Source of the DNA: Sphingopyxis sp. LC81
GTDB lineage: Bacteria; Pseudomonadota; Alphaproteobacteria; Sphingomonadales; Sphingomonadaceae
DNA: 64,000 nt
Assembly: GCF_000756375.1 (NCBI RefSeq)
Contig: NZ_JNFD01000007.1
Coordinates: forward strand, 124,001 to 188,000
Direction: 5' to 3'
Of this stretch, positions 24,810 through 32,712 are shown piece after piece. The notes under the pieces were generated by a model that was not told the origin of the DNA, made no database searches, and saw nothing but the letters and a program-made list of their open reading frames with translations. Within the stretch, counting starts at the first letter, position 1. Every line of letters begins with the position of its first letter. A program made the position numbers and the translations under genes.

Positions 24810-25449
24810 GCTGGCGATGCTGGTCCTTGCGCTGGCGCCCGCCACGGCGCTCGCGAAGGACAAGCTGCCGCCCGACGCCTTTTCGGTTTCGATGCCGCCG
24901 CCGCCGCCATCGCCGCCGGCGAACGGCTCGATCTTTCAGGGCAGCTATGTCGCGCTCACCTCGGGCGGGCGTGCGGGCGCCGTCGGCGATATCGTCACGA
25001 TCCAGCTCGTCGAGCGCACCGCGGCAACGAAAAGCAACGCCGCGGGCACGCAGCGCGACGGCGATATCGGCCTGACGCCGCCGACCACCGGCCCGCTGTC
25101 GCTGTTCAATCCCAGCGACATCGCGATGGGCGGCAGCCAGGCGTTCAAGGGCAAGGGCGACGCGTCGCAGTCGAACGCGCTGTCGGGCGAAGTCAGCGTG
25201 ACGATCGCCGCGGTCTATCCGAACGGGACGATGTTCGTGCGCGGCGAAAAGCTGCTCACGCTCAATCGCGGCGACGAACGCGTCCAGATCTCGGGGATTA
25301 TCCGCGCGATCGACATCAGCCCCGACAACCGCATCCTGTCGACGCGCGTCGCCGATGCCAAGATCCGCTACGTCGGCAAGGGCGAGATCGCCCGCGCGAG
25401 CCAGCAAGGCTGGCTGCAGCGCTTCTTCTCGATCATCAGCCCGTTCTAA
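24790..25449 (+). CDS. flgH: Flagellar L-ring protein FlgH without a lipobox
   Basis: Outer-membrane L-ring subunit, 219 residues. The body is typical (GSYVALTSGGRAGAVGDIVT, IQLVERTAATKSNAAGTQRD, and near the end ILSTRVADAKIRYVGKGEIA). The N-terminus MRRRLSKLAMLVLALAPATA ends in LAKD and has no Cys, so it would be cut by signal peptidase I instead of being lipidated, unlike enterobacterial FlgH. No alternative upstream start supplies a lipobox. It overlaps flgG by 20 nt. Confidence 0.92.
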   Translation: MRRRLSKLAMLVLALAPATALAKDKLPPDAFSVSMPPPPPSPPANGSIFQGSYVALTSGGRAGAVGDIVTIQLVERTAATKSNAAGTQRDGDIGLTPPTTGPLSLFNPSDIAMGGSQAFKGKGDASQSNALSGEVSVTIAAVYPNGTMFVRGEKLLTLNRGDERVQISGIIRAIDISPDNRILSTRVADAKIRYVGKGEIARASQQGWLQRFFSIISPF

Positions 25450-25463
25450 CAGAGGAATTTGAA

Positions 25464-26573
25464 GTGACCCAGCGTCCGACCCTGTTCACCCTTTTTGCGC
25501 TCCTGCTCGCGAGCTTCGCCTTTGCGGCGCCCGCGCACGCCGAGCGCATCAAGGACATGGGCCAGTTCCAGGGGCTGCGCGCCAACCAGCTCACCGGCTA
25601 CGGCATTGTCGTCGGCCTCGCGGGCACGGGCGACGACAGCCTCGACTATTCGACGCTGGGCATGAAGGGCGCCGTATCGCGCTTCGGCCTGACTTTGCCG
25701 CCGGGGGTCAATCCCGCGTTGAAGAACGCCGCGGCGGTGATGATCACCGCCGAACTGCCGCCCTTCGCCAAGCCCGGCCAGCGGCTTGACGTCACCGTGT
25801 CGGCGATCGGCAAGTCCAAAAGCCTGCGCGGCGGCACGCTTGTGCTCGCGCCGCTTTATGGCGCCGACGGACAGATTTATGCGATGGTGCAGGGCAATCT
25901 CGTCATCGGCGGGCTCGGCGTCGATGCCGCCGACGGTTCGAAGCTGACGGTCAATGTGCCGTCGAGCGGCCGCATCGCGGGCGGCGCGACGGTCGAGCGC
26001 GCGGTCGACACCGGCTTCGCGACGTCGAGCTATCTGACCTTTAACCTCCACCAGTTCGATGCGACCAATGCCAAGCGGGTGACCGATGTGATCAACGCCG
26101 CGCTGCCCGGCGCGGCATCGATGATCGACGGCGCCAGCATCGCGATCCGCACGGGCGGCAACGGCGACGAACGCATCCGGCTGATCTCGCAGATCGAAAA
26201 TCTGGGCGTCCAGCGCGCCGAGCCGCCGGCCAAGGTCATCGTCAACGCCCGCACCGGCACCGTCGTGATCAACGGCGCGGTCCGCGTCGGCACCGCCGCG
26301 GTGACGCAGGGCAAGCTGACCGTCTCGATCAAGGAATCGCCGATGGTCGTGCAGCCCGCACCGTTCAGCCGCGGCCAGACCGCGGTCGAGGAGTCGAGCG
26401 AGATCAGCGTCGAGCAGGACTATCGTCCGGTGATGCTGGTCAAGCCGACCGCTTCGCTTTCCGAACTCGTCGATGCGATCAATCGCATGGGCGTTCCCCC
26501 GGGCGACCTTGTCGCCATCCTCGAAGCGCTGAGCCAGGCCGGCGCGCTCACTGCGGAACTGGTGATCATATGA
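25464..26573 (+). CDS. flgI: Flagellar P-ring protein FlgI
   Basis: Periplasmic P-ring subunit, 369 residues, usual length. The start codon is GTG at 25464 behind GAGGAA. The signal peptide ends in APAHA, followed by the family opening ERIKDMGQFQGLRANQLTGY and GIVVGLAGTGDD. The C-terminus ASLSELVDAINRMGVPPGDL is conserved. It needs FlgA (20547-21068) for assembly. It ends overlapping the flgJ start (ATGA). Confidence 0.95.
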   Translation: MTQRPTLFTLFALLLASFAFAAPAHAERIKDMGQFQGLRANQLTGYGIVVGLAGTGDDSLDYSTLGMKGAVSRFGLTLPPGVNPALKNAAAVMITAELPPFAKPGQRLDVTVSAIGKSKSLRGGTLVLAPLYGADGQIYAMVQGNLVIGGLGVDAADGSKLTVNVPSSGRIAGGATVERAVDTGFATSSYLTFNLHQFDATNAKRVTDVINAALPGAASMIDGASIAIRTGGNGDERIRLISQIENLGVQRAEPPAKVIVNARTGTVVINGAVRVGTAAVTQGKLTVSIKESPMVVQPAPFSRGQTAVEESSEISVEQDYRPVMLVKPTASLSELVDAINRMGVPPGDLVAILEALSQAGALTAELVII

Positions 26574-26875
26574 CGAGCCCAATTTCTTCTGTCGGTGCCA
26601 CGCCGACGCCCGCGGCTGCTGGCGGCGGCGATGGCGGGCTGCGCAAGGCGGCCGAGGCGTTCGAAGCCGTGATCCTGCGCCAGCTGATGGCGTCGATGCG
26701 GCAGGCCAAGCTCGGCGACGATATTCTCGGATCGAGCGCGACCGACAATTTCCGCGAAATGGCCGACGCGCGTACCGCCGACAGCCTCGCCGCGATGCGC
26801 CAGTTCGGGATCGCCGATATGGTCGAGCGGCAGTTTCGCGGTCAGCTCGGCGGCCTTAAGGGAGGCGTGCAATGA
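26570..26875 (+). CDS. flgJ: Rod-binding protein FlgJ, N-terminal domain only
   Basis: A 101-residue protein matching only the rod-binding half of FlgJ (AAEAFEAVILRQLMASMRQA and DNFREMADARTADSLA). The C-terminal muramidase domain of gammaproteobacterial FlgJ is absent, as in other alphaproteobacteria. A separate SLT transglycosylase in the flhA operon probably supplies the activity. Start overlaps flgI and stop overlaps flgK. Confidence 0.88.
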   Translation: MTSPISSVGATPTPAAAGGGDGGLRKAAEAFEAVILRQLMASMRQAKLGDDILGSSATDNFREMADARTADSLAAMRQFGIADMVERQFRGQLGGLKGGVQ

Positions 26876-28197
26876 GCGACCTGCTCGGCATCGGCTATAG
26901 CGGGCTCAAGGCCTATTCGCGTGCGCTCTCGACGATCGGCGACAATATCGCCAACGCCCAGACCCCCGGATATGCGCGGCGCCGGCTCGAAATGATGGAA
27001 GCCGTCGGTGGCGGCAATTCGATCTTTTACCGCGGCAATACCAATCCCGGCGGCGTCGACATTCGCGGCATCGACCGCTCGGTCGACGGATGGCTGATCG
27101 AGGATTCGCGTATCACCTCGGGCGATGCCAATCGTTCGGCGACGAAACTCTCCTGGCTCGACAAGGTCGAAGGCGCGCTCAGCGACGAAACCAATGGTAT
27201 CAAGACCGGGCTCACCAAGCTTTATACCACCGCCGACCAGCTGACCGCCGATCCGTCGAACCGGACGCTGCGTGCGCAGTTCCTGCAATCGGTCGACGAT
27301 ATCGCGTCGGGCTTTCGCACCGCGGCGGGCCAGCTCGACAAGATGGGCGAGGGGATCGAGGGCGCGGCCGCGAGTTCGGTCGACCAGTTCAACAGCAATC
27401 TGAATGCGCTCGAACAGATCAACGTCGGGCTGCGCAAGGCGCGGCCGGGCTCCACCAACGAGGCGAGCCTGCTCGACGAACGCGACCGGCTGCTCGACAA
27501 ATTATCGTCGCAGGCGGGGGTCAGCCCGACCTTCGACAATAATGGCGCGGTGACGCTGCGCGCGGCCGGATCGGGCGACCTGCTCGTCGGCGGCGGCGTG
27601 GTGAATCCGATTTCGGTCACCGCGGCGCCTGACGGGCGCCTGTCGTACAGCGTCGGCGGTTCGCCGCTTGCGATCTCGACGGGCTCGCTCGCCGGTCTTG
27701 CGGAAGGTGCGAACCATGTCGCCGACCAGCGCGCGTCGCTCGATACGATGGCGACGCAGTTCGCGAGCCAGCTCAACGCCGCGCATCAGGCGGGCACCGA
27801 TGCCAATGGCAATCCGGGGCAGCCCCTGTTCACCGGCACCAGCGCGGCGACGCTGACCGCCGCGCCGCTGACCCCCGATCAGGTTGCGGCGGCGAACGCG
27901 TCGGGCAGCAACGGCAACATGCTCGCGCTCGGCACGATGCGCGGGGCGAACGATCCCGAAGCGCGCTGGTCGGGCCATCTCGCCACTCAGGCGCAGTCGG
28001 TGGCGTCGGCGCGGGCGCAGGATGCCGCCGCCGCAACGCGCGCCGATGCCTCGGCCGCAGCGCGCGACGGCGTCAGCCAGGTCGATCTCGACACCGAAGC
28101 CGCCGAACTGCTGCGTTTCCAGCAGGCCTATTCGGCGGCCGCGCGCACGATCCAGGTCGCGCGCGAAACCATGCAAACATTGCTCAGCTCGCTCTAA
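26872..28197 (+). CDS. flgK: Hook-filament junction protein FlgK
   Basis: First hook-associated protein, 441 residues, somewhat shorter than the usual 550. The N-terminus SDLLGIGYSGLKAYSRALST with IGDNIANAQTPGYARRRLEM and the C-terminus GVSQVDLDTEAAELLRFQQA, YSAAARTIQVARETMQTLL are diagnostic. It probably needs the FlgN-like chaperone for export. Its ATG overlaps the flgJ stop, and flgL follows after 15 nt. Confidence 0.94.
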   Translation: MSDLLGIGYSGLKAYSRALSTIGDNIANAQTPGYARRRLEMMEAVGGGNSIFYRGNTNPGGVDIRGIDRSVDGWLIEDSRITSGDANRSATKLSWLDKVEGALSDETNGIKTGLTKLYTTADQLTADPSNRTLRAQFLQSVDDIASGFRTAAGQLDKMGEGIEGAAASSVDQFNSNLNALEQINVGLRKARPGSTNEASLLDERDRLLDKLSSQAGVSPTFDNNGAVTLRAAGSGDLLVGGGVVNPISVTAAPDGRLSYSVGGSPLAISTGSLAGLAEGANHVADQRASLDTMATQFASQLNAAHQAGTDANGNPGQPLFTGTSAATLTAAPLTPDQVAAANASGSNGNMLALGTMRGANDPEARWSGHLATQAQSVASARAQDAAAATRADASAAARDGVSQVDLDTEAAELLRFQQAYSAAARTIQVARETMQTLLSSL

Positions 28198-28212
28198 GGA
28201 AGGGTCAGGACC

Positions 28213-29043
28213 ATGATCAACGCCGTGGGCAACCGCATGACGCGCGAAATCGCGCGCCAACAGAAACTCGCCGACGCGCTCGAGCGCACGCAGATCCAGA
28301 TCTCGGGCGGGAAAAAGCTGCTGCGCATGTCCGACGACCCCGTCGCGGCGCGGCGGATCGCTACGATCGGCACGACGCAGGCGAGCATGACCGCCTGGTC
28401 GGCCAATGTGAACGCGGCCGACGCGCTGGTGTCGCAGGCCGACGGCGTGATGAAATCGGTCAGCAACCTGATGACCCGCGCGCGCGAGCTGACGCTGTCC
28501 GCGGCGAGCGATACGACAAATCCCGCCGACCGCGCCACGATCGCCGCCGAACTCGGCACGATCGCCGACGAACTCGACGCGCTTGCCGCGACGCGCGATT
28601 CGAACGGCGAGCCCGTGTTCGCGACCGGCACTGCGCGCGTGATGCGCTTTGATTCGGATCTCAGCTTCGCCCCGGTTCCATCGGCGGCCGACGTTTTTGT
28701 CGTCGGCGGAAACAGCCTGTCGACGGGCATTCGCGATGCGGCCGCCGCGGTTGCGGCGGGCGACAAGGCGATGATGGGAACGTCGATCACAGCGCTCGGC
28801 ACCGCGATCAGCCATGCCGCCGATAAGCATGCCGAAATCGGCCTGTCGGGGGGACGGCTCGACCGCATCGGCGACGGGCTCGCGGCGCGTGGGATCACGC
28901 TCAAGGACGAACGCTCGACGGTCGAGGATACCGACCTCGACGTCGCAATCGCCGAGCTCAAGGCCCAGGATCTGACGCTGCAGGCGGCGCAGGCGGCCTT
29001 TGCCAAGATTAACCGGCAGACCTTGTTCGATATTTTGAACTGA
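28213..29043 (+). CDS. flgL: Hook-filament junction protein FlgL
   Basis: Second junction protein, 276 residues, flagellin-like. It opens NRMTREIARQQKLADALERT with QISGGKKLLRMSDDPVAARR, and closes with EDTDLDVAIAELKAQDLTLQ and the terminal AQAAFAKINRQTLFDILN helix. It is the last gene of the sigma-54-driven flg operon before the motA promoter. Confidence 0.93.
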   Translation: MINAVGNRMTREIARQQKLADALERTQIQISGGKKLLRMSDDPVAARRIATIGTTQASMTAWSANVNAADALVSQADGVMKSVSNLMTRARELTLSAASDTTNPADRATIAAELGTIADELDALAATRDSNGEPVFATGTARVMRFDSDLSFAPVPSAADVFVVGGNSLSTGIRDAAAAVAAGDKAMMGTSITALGTAISHAADKHAEIGLSGGRLDRIGDGLAARGITLKDERSTVEDTDLDVAIAELKAQDLTLQAAQAAFAKINRQTLFDILN

Positions 29044-29049
29044 CACCCC

Positions 29050-29076
29050 TCAATGTTGCGGCGCCGCTGCCGTTAA
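29050..29076 (+). promoter_or_regulatory. Sigma-28 (FliA)-like promoter of motA-motB
   Basis: TCAATGTT, 11 bp, GCCGTTAA. The -10 element differs from the enterobacterial GCCGATAA at one base and is identical to that of fliD in this window; the -35 keeps the T-AA core. The expected start is about 63 nt before motA. Confidence 0.65.
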
Positions 29077-29145
29077 TCATCAAGACGTCCCTGAATTTGC
29101 GGGGGCCGGCCTCGACAGCCGGATCCCGAATGGAGTTGCTCGCAC

Positions 29146-30009
29146 ATGTTTCCCGCCATCGGCATCGTCGTACTGATCCTGCTGGTTTTCGGGGGCTTCG
29201 CGCTGACCGGGGGCAATCTGGGTCCCGTCATGCACGCGCTGCCGCACGAAATGCTGATCATCGGCGGTGCGGCACTCGGCTCGCTGATCATCGGCAATTC
29301 GGGCGCCGATCTGAAGGCGCTCGGCGGCGGGCTCGCGAAGGTGTTCAAGGGACCGAAGTATAAGAAGCAGGACTATCTCGACTGCATCCTGCTCGTCTCG
29401 ACGCTCATGAAGATGATGCGCACAGAGGGGCCCGTTGCCGTCGAGCCGCATATCGAGGATCCGAAAAACTCGACGATCTTCCAGCAATATCCCAAGCTTT
29501 TGAAGGACGACACGCTCGTCCACCTGATCTGCGACACGCTGCGCCTCGTCGTCGTGTCGTCGGGCACGCTCGATCCGCACGCGGTCGAAGAGGTGATGGA
29601 CAATGCGCTGAAGAGCCACAACCATCATTCGATGAAGCCCGCCGAAGGTCTGCAGAGCCTCGCCGACGCGCTCCCGGCTCTGGGCATCGTTGCCGCGGTG
29701 CTTGGCGTCGTGAAGACGATGGGCTCGATCGACAAGCCGCCGGCGATCCTGGGGGCGATGATCGGCTCGGCGCTCGTTGGCACCTTCCTCGGCGTGCTGC
29801 TCGCCTACGGCCTCGTCGGCCCGTTCGCGACGCGCGCCAAGACAGTGATCGAAAGCGACAACGCGATCTATCACACGGTGAAGCAGCTGATCATCGCGTC
29901 GCTTCATGGTCATCCGCAGCCGCTGGTGATCGAGGCCGCGCGGTCGGGGGTCGACCATCATAACCAGCCGAGCTTTGCCGAGGTGTTCGACGGGATGCGG
30001 GGTCGCTGA
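29146..30009 (+). CDS. motA: Flagellar motor stator protein MotA
   Basis: Stator subunit, 287 residues with four transmembrane segments (MFPAIGIVVLILLVFGGFAL, MLIIGGAALGSLIIGNS, ALPALGIVAAVLGVVKTMGS, AMIGSALVGTFLGVLLAYGL). The large cytoplasmic loop with charged residues for FliG contact lies between helices 2 and 3. The PALGIVAAVLGV segment is typical of proton-driven stators. Its stop overlaps the motB start. Confidence 0.96.
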   Translation: MFPAIGIVVLILLVFGGFALTGGNLGPVMHALPHEMLIIGGAALGSLIIGNSGADLKALGGGLAKVFKGPKYKKQDYLDCILLVSTLMKMMRTEGPVAVEPHIEDPKNSTIFQQYPKLLKDDTLVHLICDTLRLVVVSSGTLDPHAVEEVMDNALKSHNHHSMKPAEGLQSLADALPALGIVAAVLGVVKTMGSIDKPPAILGAMIGSALVGTFLGVLLAYGLVGPFATRAKTVIESDNAIYHTVKQLIIASLHGHPQPLVIEAARSGVDHHNQPSFAEVFDGMRGR

Positions 30010-30857
30010 TGGCCGCGCGTCCCAACATGCCGCGACCGATCATCGTCAAAAAGGTGATCCAGGAAGCGCACGGCGGCCATCACGGCGGCGCGTGGAAGGT
30101 CGCCTATGCCGACTTCGTCACCGCGATGATGGCCTTCTTCCTTTTGATGTGGCTGCTCGGCGCGACGAACGAGGCGCAGCGCAAGGCGCTCGCCGACTAT
30201 TTCGCGCCGACGATCGTCCAGAGCAAACAGGACACCGCGGGGTCGAACGGTCTGTTCGGCGGCGATTCGCTGGTGTCGGTTGACAAATATCCGCACGGTG
30301 CGGCGCAGACGGGCACGCGCGCCATGACGATCCCGCGCGACGCCGCGGGCGGGCCGCGCGAAGCGTCGGGGCGCGAGCGCGCGAGCGACAAGGAGCAGTT
30401 CAAGAAGCTCGCCCAGACGCTGATCGATCAATTGCAGGCAAAGAGCGACCTCAAGCGCCTTGCGCCGAACCTGCGCTTTACCGAAACGCTCGAGGGACTG
30501 CGGATCGACGTCATCGACGATGCGAATCTGTCGATGTTCGTGATGGGCACCAGCCAGCTCACCCCCGATGGCGCGCGGCTGTTCCGCGAGATCGCGAAAC
30601 CGATCGCGGCCGTGTCGAACCAGGTGATGATCCGCGGTCACACCGACGCCGCGCCCTGGTCGGCGAAATCGGGCACGAACAACTGGCGCCTGTCGGTCGA
30701 CCGGGCCGAGGTGACGCGCCACTATCTGGAGTTCCGCGGCATCGCCTCGAATCGCTTTTCGCGAATCGAAGGGGTCGCCGATCGCGAGCCCTATGTCCCC
30801 TCCGACCGATTCGATCCGCGCAACCGCCGCATCTCGATCACGCTGGGCTGGCGCTAG
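30009..30857 (+). CDS. motB: Flagellar motor stator protein MotB
   Basis: Peptidoglycan-anchored stator subunit, 282 residues. The single transmembrane helix follows WKVAYADFVTAMMAFFLLMW, in which the Asp of YADF is the conserved proton-binding residue. The C-terminal OmpA-like domain contains MIRGHTDAAPW and RLSVDRAEVTRHYLEFRGI. The ATG overlaps the motA stop. About 195 nt of relatively AT-rich leader separate it from the flagellar activator gene. Confidence 0.96.
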   Translation: MAARPNMPRPIIVKKVIQEAHGGHHGGAWKVAYADFVTAMMAFFLLMWLLGATNEAQRKALADYFAPTIVQSKQDTAGSNGLFGGDSLVSVDKYPHGAAQTGTRAMTIPRDAAGGPREASGRERASDKEQFKKLAQTLIDQLQAKSDLKRLAPNLRFTETLEGLRIDVIDDANLSMFVMGTSQLTPDGARLFREIAKPIAAVSNQVMIRGHTDAAPWSAKSGTNNWRLSVDRAEVTRHYLEFRGIASNRFSRIEGVADREPYVPSDRFDPRNRRISITLGWR

Positions 30858-31053
30858 TCGCATGGCAATTAGTGCCAGTTTGGCAGCATATTGGAGATAG
30901 TTAACGCGATTGCGCGTCAATTACTTCCAATCTGGCAATATCTCTTTATTTTGAATGGGTTAGCTAACGTAGGGTAAGCTTTCGTTTACCAATTTCGTCA
31001 ATTCCTCAATCCATCGAAGGGGGCACCGAGCGGGCGGTGCGGTGGAGACTGAA

Positions 31054-32115
31054 ATGACTGTGGGGCAGAACAACAATTTGGCGCTCGAAGCGCTGATCAT
31101 CGGCACGAGCCCGGCGACCTGCCGGCTCCGCGAAATGATCCGCCGCGTGGCGCGTTCGAACGCCTCGGTGATGCTCTGCGGCCCCTCGGGCTCGGGCAAG
31201 GAACTTGTTGCTCGCGCCATTCACGACGAAGGCGCCCGTGCCGGCAAGGCTTTTTCGGCGATCAACTGCGGCGCGATCCCCGGCGAACTCATCGAATCCG
31301 AACTTTTCGGGCATGAAAAGGGCAGCTTCACCGGTGCCCATGCCCGCCGCATCGGCCATTTCGAAGCGACCGAGGGCGGCACGCTCTTCCTCGACGAAAT
31401 CGGCGACATGCGCTTCGACATGCAGGTCAAACTGCTCCGTGTGCTCGAAGACCGGACGATCGTCCGCGTCGGCAGCAGCGATGTGAAGGCCGTCGACGTC
31501 CGCGTCATTTCGGCCACCCACCAGGATCTCGGCGCCGCGATCGCCGATGGAAAATTCCGCGAAGACCTGTTCTTCCGGCTCGGCGTGGTTGTGCTCCAGG
31601 TCCCCAGCCTTGCCAACCGCGTCGAGGATATTCCGGCGCTCATCCGCCATTTCCAGCGCCAGATGCCCGCCGACGCCAAATGCCGCTTCGACGATGCGGC
31701 GATGGCGCTGCTGATGGCGCACGCATGGCCGGGCAATGTCCGCGAACTCAGGAATTTTGTGGAGCGCGCCAGCGTTCTCCATGGCGGCGAGACGCTCGGT
31801 CTCGATGACGTCGCCATGCTTTTGAACCCCACCGCAGCGCTTGCACCGCGACGGGCTGTCCCCACCAGCCCCGTCGCGGTGCCGGCCAGCGCGGAAGAAC
31901 TCGCGGCTCCGGCGGCGGCGCACGCCAAGACGCCGGCGCCGGGCCGTCCGATCGACCTCAAGCGCGAGATCGAAACGATCGAACTCGAACAGATCCACGT
32001 CGCGCTCGACCTCGCCGACGGCATCATTTCGGAAGCGGCGCGCCTGCTGACGCTGAAGCGCACGACGCTGATCGAAAAGATGCGCAAGTACGGCGTTCAC
32101 CAGCAGGCCGCCTGA
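31054..32115 (+). CDS. Sigma-54-dependent flagellar activator (FlbD/FleQ-like) lacking a receiver domain
   Basis: Bacterial enhancer-binding protein, about 353 residues. GGAG sits six bases upstream of ATG 31054. Only about 20 residues precede the AAA+ domain, so no receiver or other sensory domain is encoded. The Walker A is GPSGSGKE, Walker B is GGTLFLDEIGD, and the sigma-54-contact loop reads GSFTGA instead of the usual GAFTGA. An Ala/Pro linker (about 255-300) leads to a Fis-type HTH (GIISEAARLLTLKRTTLIEK). Standing amid four sigma-54 promoters, it is the probable master activator of flgA, flgB, fliE and slt operons. It could be autonomous or controlled by a partner such as FliX, which I do not see. 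Confidence 0.88.
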   Translation: MTVGQNNNLALEALIIGTSPATCRLREMIRRVARSNASVMLCGPSGSGKELVARAIHDEGARAGKAFSAINCGAIPGELIESELFGHEKGSFTGAHARRIGHFEATEGGTLFLDEIGDMRFDMQVKLLRVLEDRTIVRVGSSDVKAVDVRVISATHQDLGAAIADGKFREDLFFRLGVVVLQVPSLANRVEDIPALIRHFQRQMPADAKCRFDDAAMALLMAHAWPGNVRELRNFVERASVLHGGETLGLDDVAMLLNPTAALAPRRAVPTSPVAVPASAEELAAPAAAHAKTPAPGRPIDLKREIETIELEQIHVALDLADGIISEAARLLTLKRTTLIEKMRKYGVHQQAA

Positions 32116-32177
32116 CCGGCCCGCGACACGAGTTTCAGCACCCGCTGAAAAAGGGAGCTCTGGTCCGCTCCCGCACC

Positions 32178-32212
32178 ACCCGGCCGCCCGTCCCCACCAT
32201 GGGCGGCCGGGT
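32178..32212. repeat. 12-bp perfect inverted repeat
   Basis: The arms 32178-32189 and 32201-32212 (ACCCGGCCGCCC and its complement) flank an 11-nt loop. No T-tract follows. It precedes the terminator at 32231 and shares GC-rich ACCCGGCC motif content with the longer inverted repeat at 47022-47103. Confidence 0.6.
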
Positions 32213-32230
32213 AACCAGCGGGCTCATTTC

Positions 32231-32281
32231 AAACGGCGACGGCCCGCTCCTCATTCGAGGGGCGGGCCGTCGTCGTTTTTC
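32231..32281 (+). terminator. Terminator between the activator gene and fliS (probably bidirectional)
   Basis: A long stem pairs AAACGGCGACGGCCCGC with GCGGGCCGTCGTCGTTT around a CTCATTCGAG-like loop, followed by a T run at 32275-32280. The A-rich left end would allow termination of fliD-fliS from the opposite strand too. Confidence 0.75.
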
Positions 32282-32297
32282 AGGTGGGAAGATTTGG

Positions 32298-32687
32298 TCA
32301 GCGAAGCTGGCGCCAGGCGGCGCTGATCGTCAAAATCCCTTCGAGCAGCTCGGCAAGGCCCTCGGCGCTATTCGCGGCCACCGCGTCGTCGAGCTTGCGG
32401 CGCATGCTGCGATAGACGCGCGACAGCGCCGTCGCGACGTCGCCGCCCTTGTCGCGGTCGAGATTGACGTCGAGGCCGATCAGGATTGCGCGGGCGCGAT
32501 GCGCAGGCTCGGTAGCCGAAATGCGCTGCCCCTGGCGCACCATCGCTCCTAGCACGCCGACGGCGGTCTCCAGCTCGTCGTAAAGCATGGTGACAAGTTC
32601 GATAGGGTCGGCAGCCGCGGCGCGACTTTCGTTCTGCAATCGGCGGTAAAGTCCGGTTGCCCGGACGGTCGAGGCGGTAGCGTTCAC
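32298..32687 (-). CDS. fliS: Flagellin export chaperone FliS
   Basis: About 129 residues. I prefer the GTG at 32687 because GGGGA lies at good distance; a TTG five codons upstream is an alternative. The segment DPIELVTMLYDELETAVGVL, with NRDKGGDVATALSRVYRSMR-like helices after it, is typical of FliS, which binds the C-terminal helix of flagellin and blocks premature polymerisation. It follows fliD closely in the sigma-28-driven fliD-fliS unit. Confidence 0.88.
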   Translation of the reverse strand: MNATASTVRATGLYRRLQNESRAAAADPIELVTMLYDELETAVGVLGAMVRQGQRISATEPAHRARAILIGLDVNLDRDKGGDVATALSRVYRSMRRKLDDAVAANSAEGLAELLEGILTISAAWRQLR

Positions 32688-32712
32688 GGCGGCGGTCCCC
32701 AAGTCCTAGTCT

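Noticed and set aside
30858..31053. Possible sigma-54 or CtrA site upstream of the flagellar activator gene
   Set aside because: Several TGGCA and TTAAC words occur, but none has the correct spacing for a -24/-12 element or for a full CtrA box.
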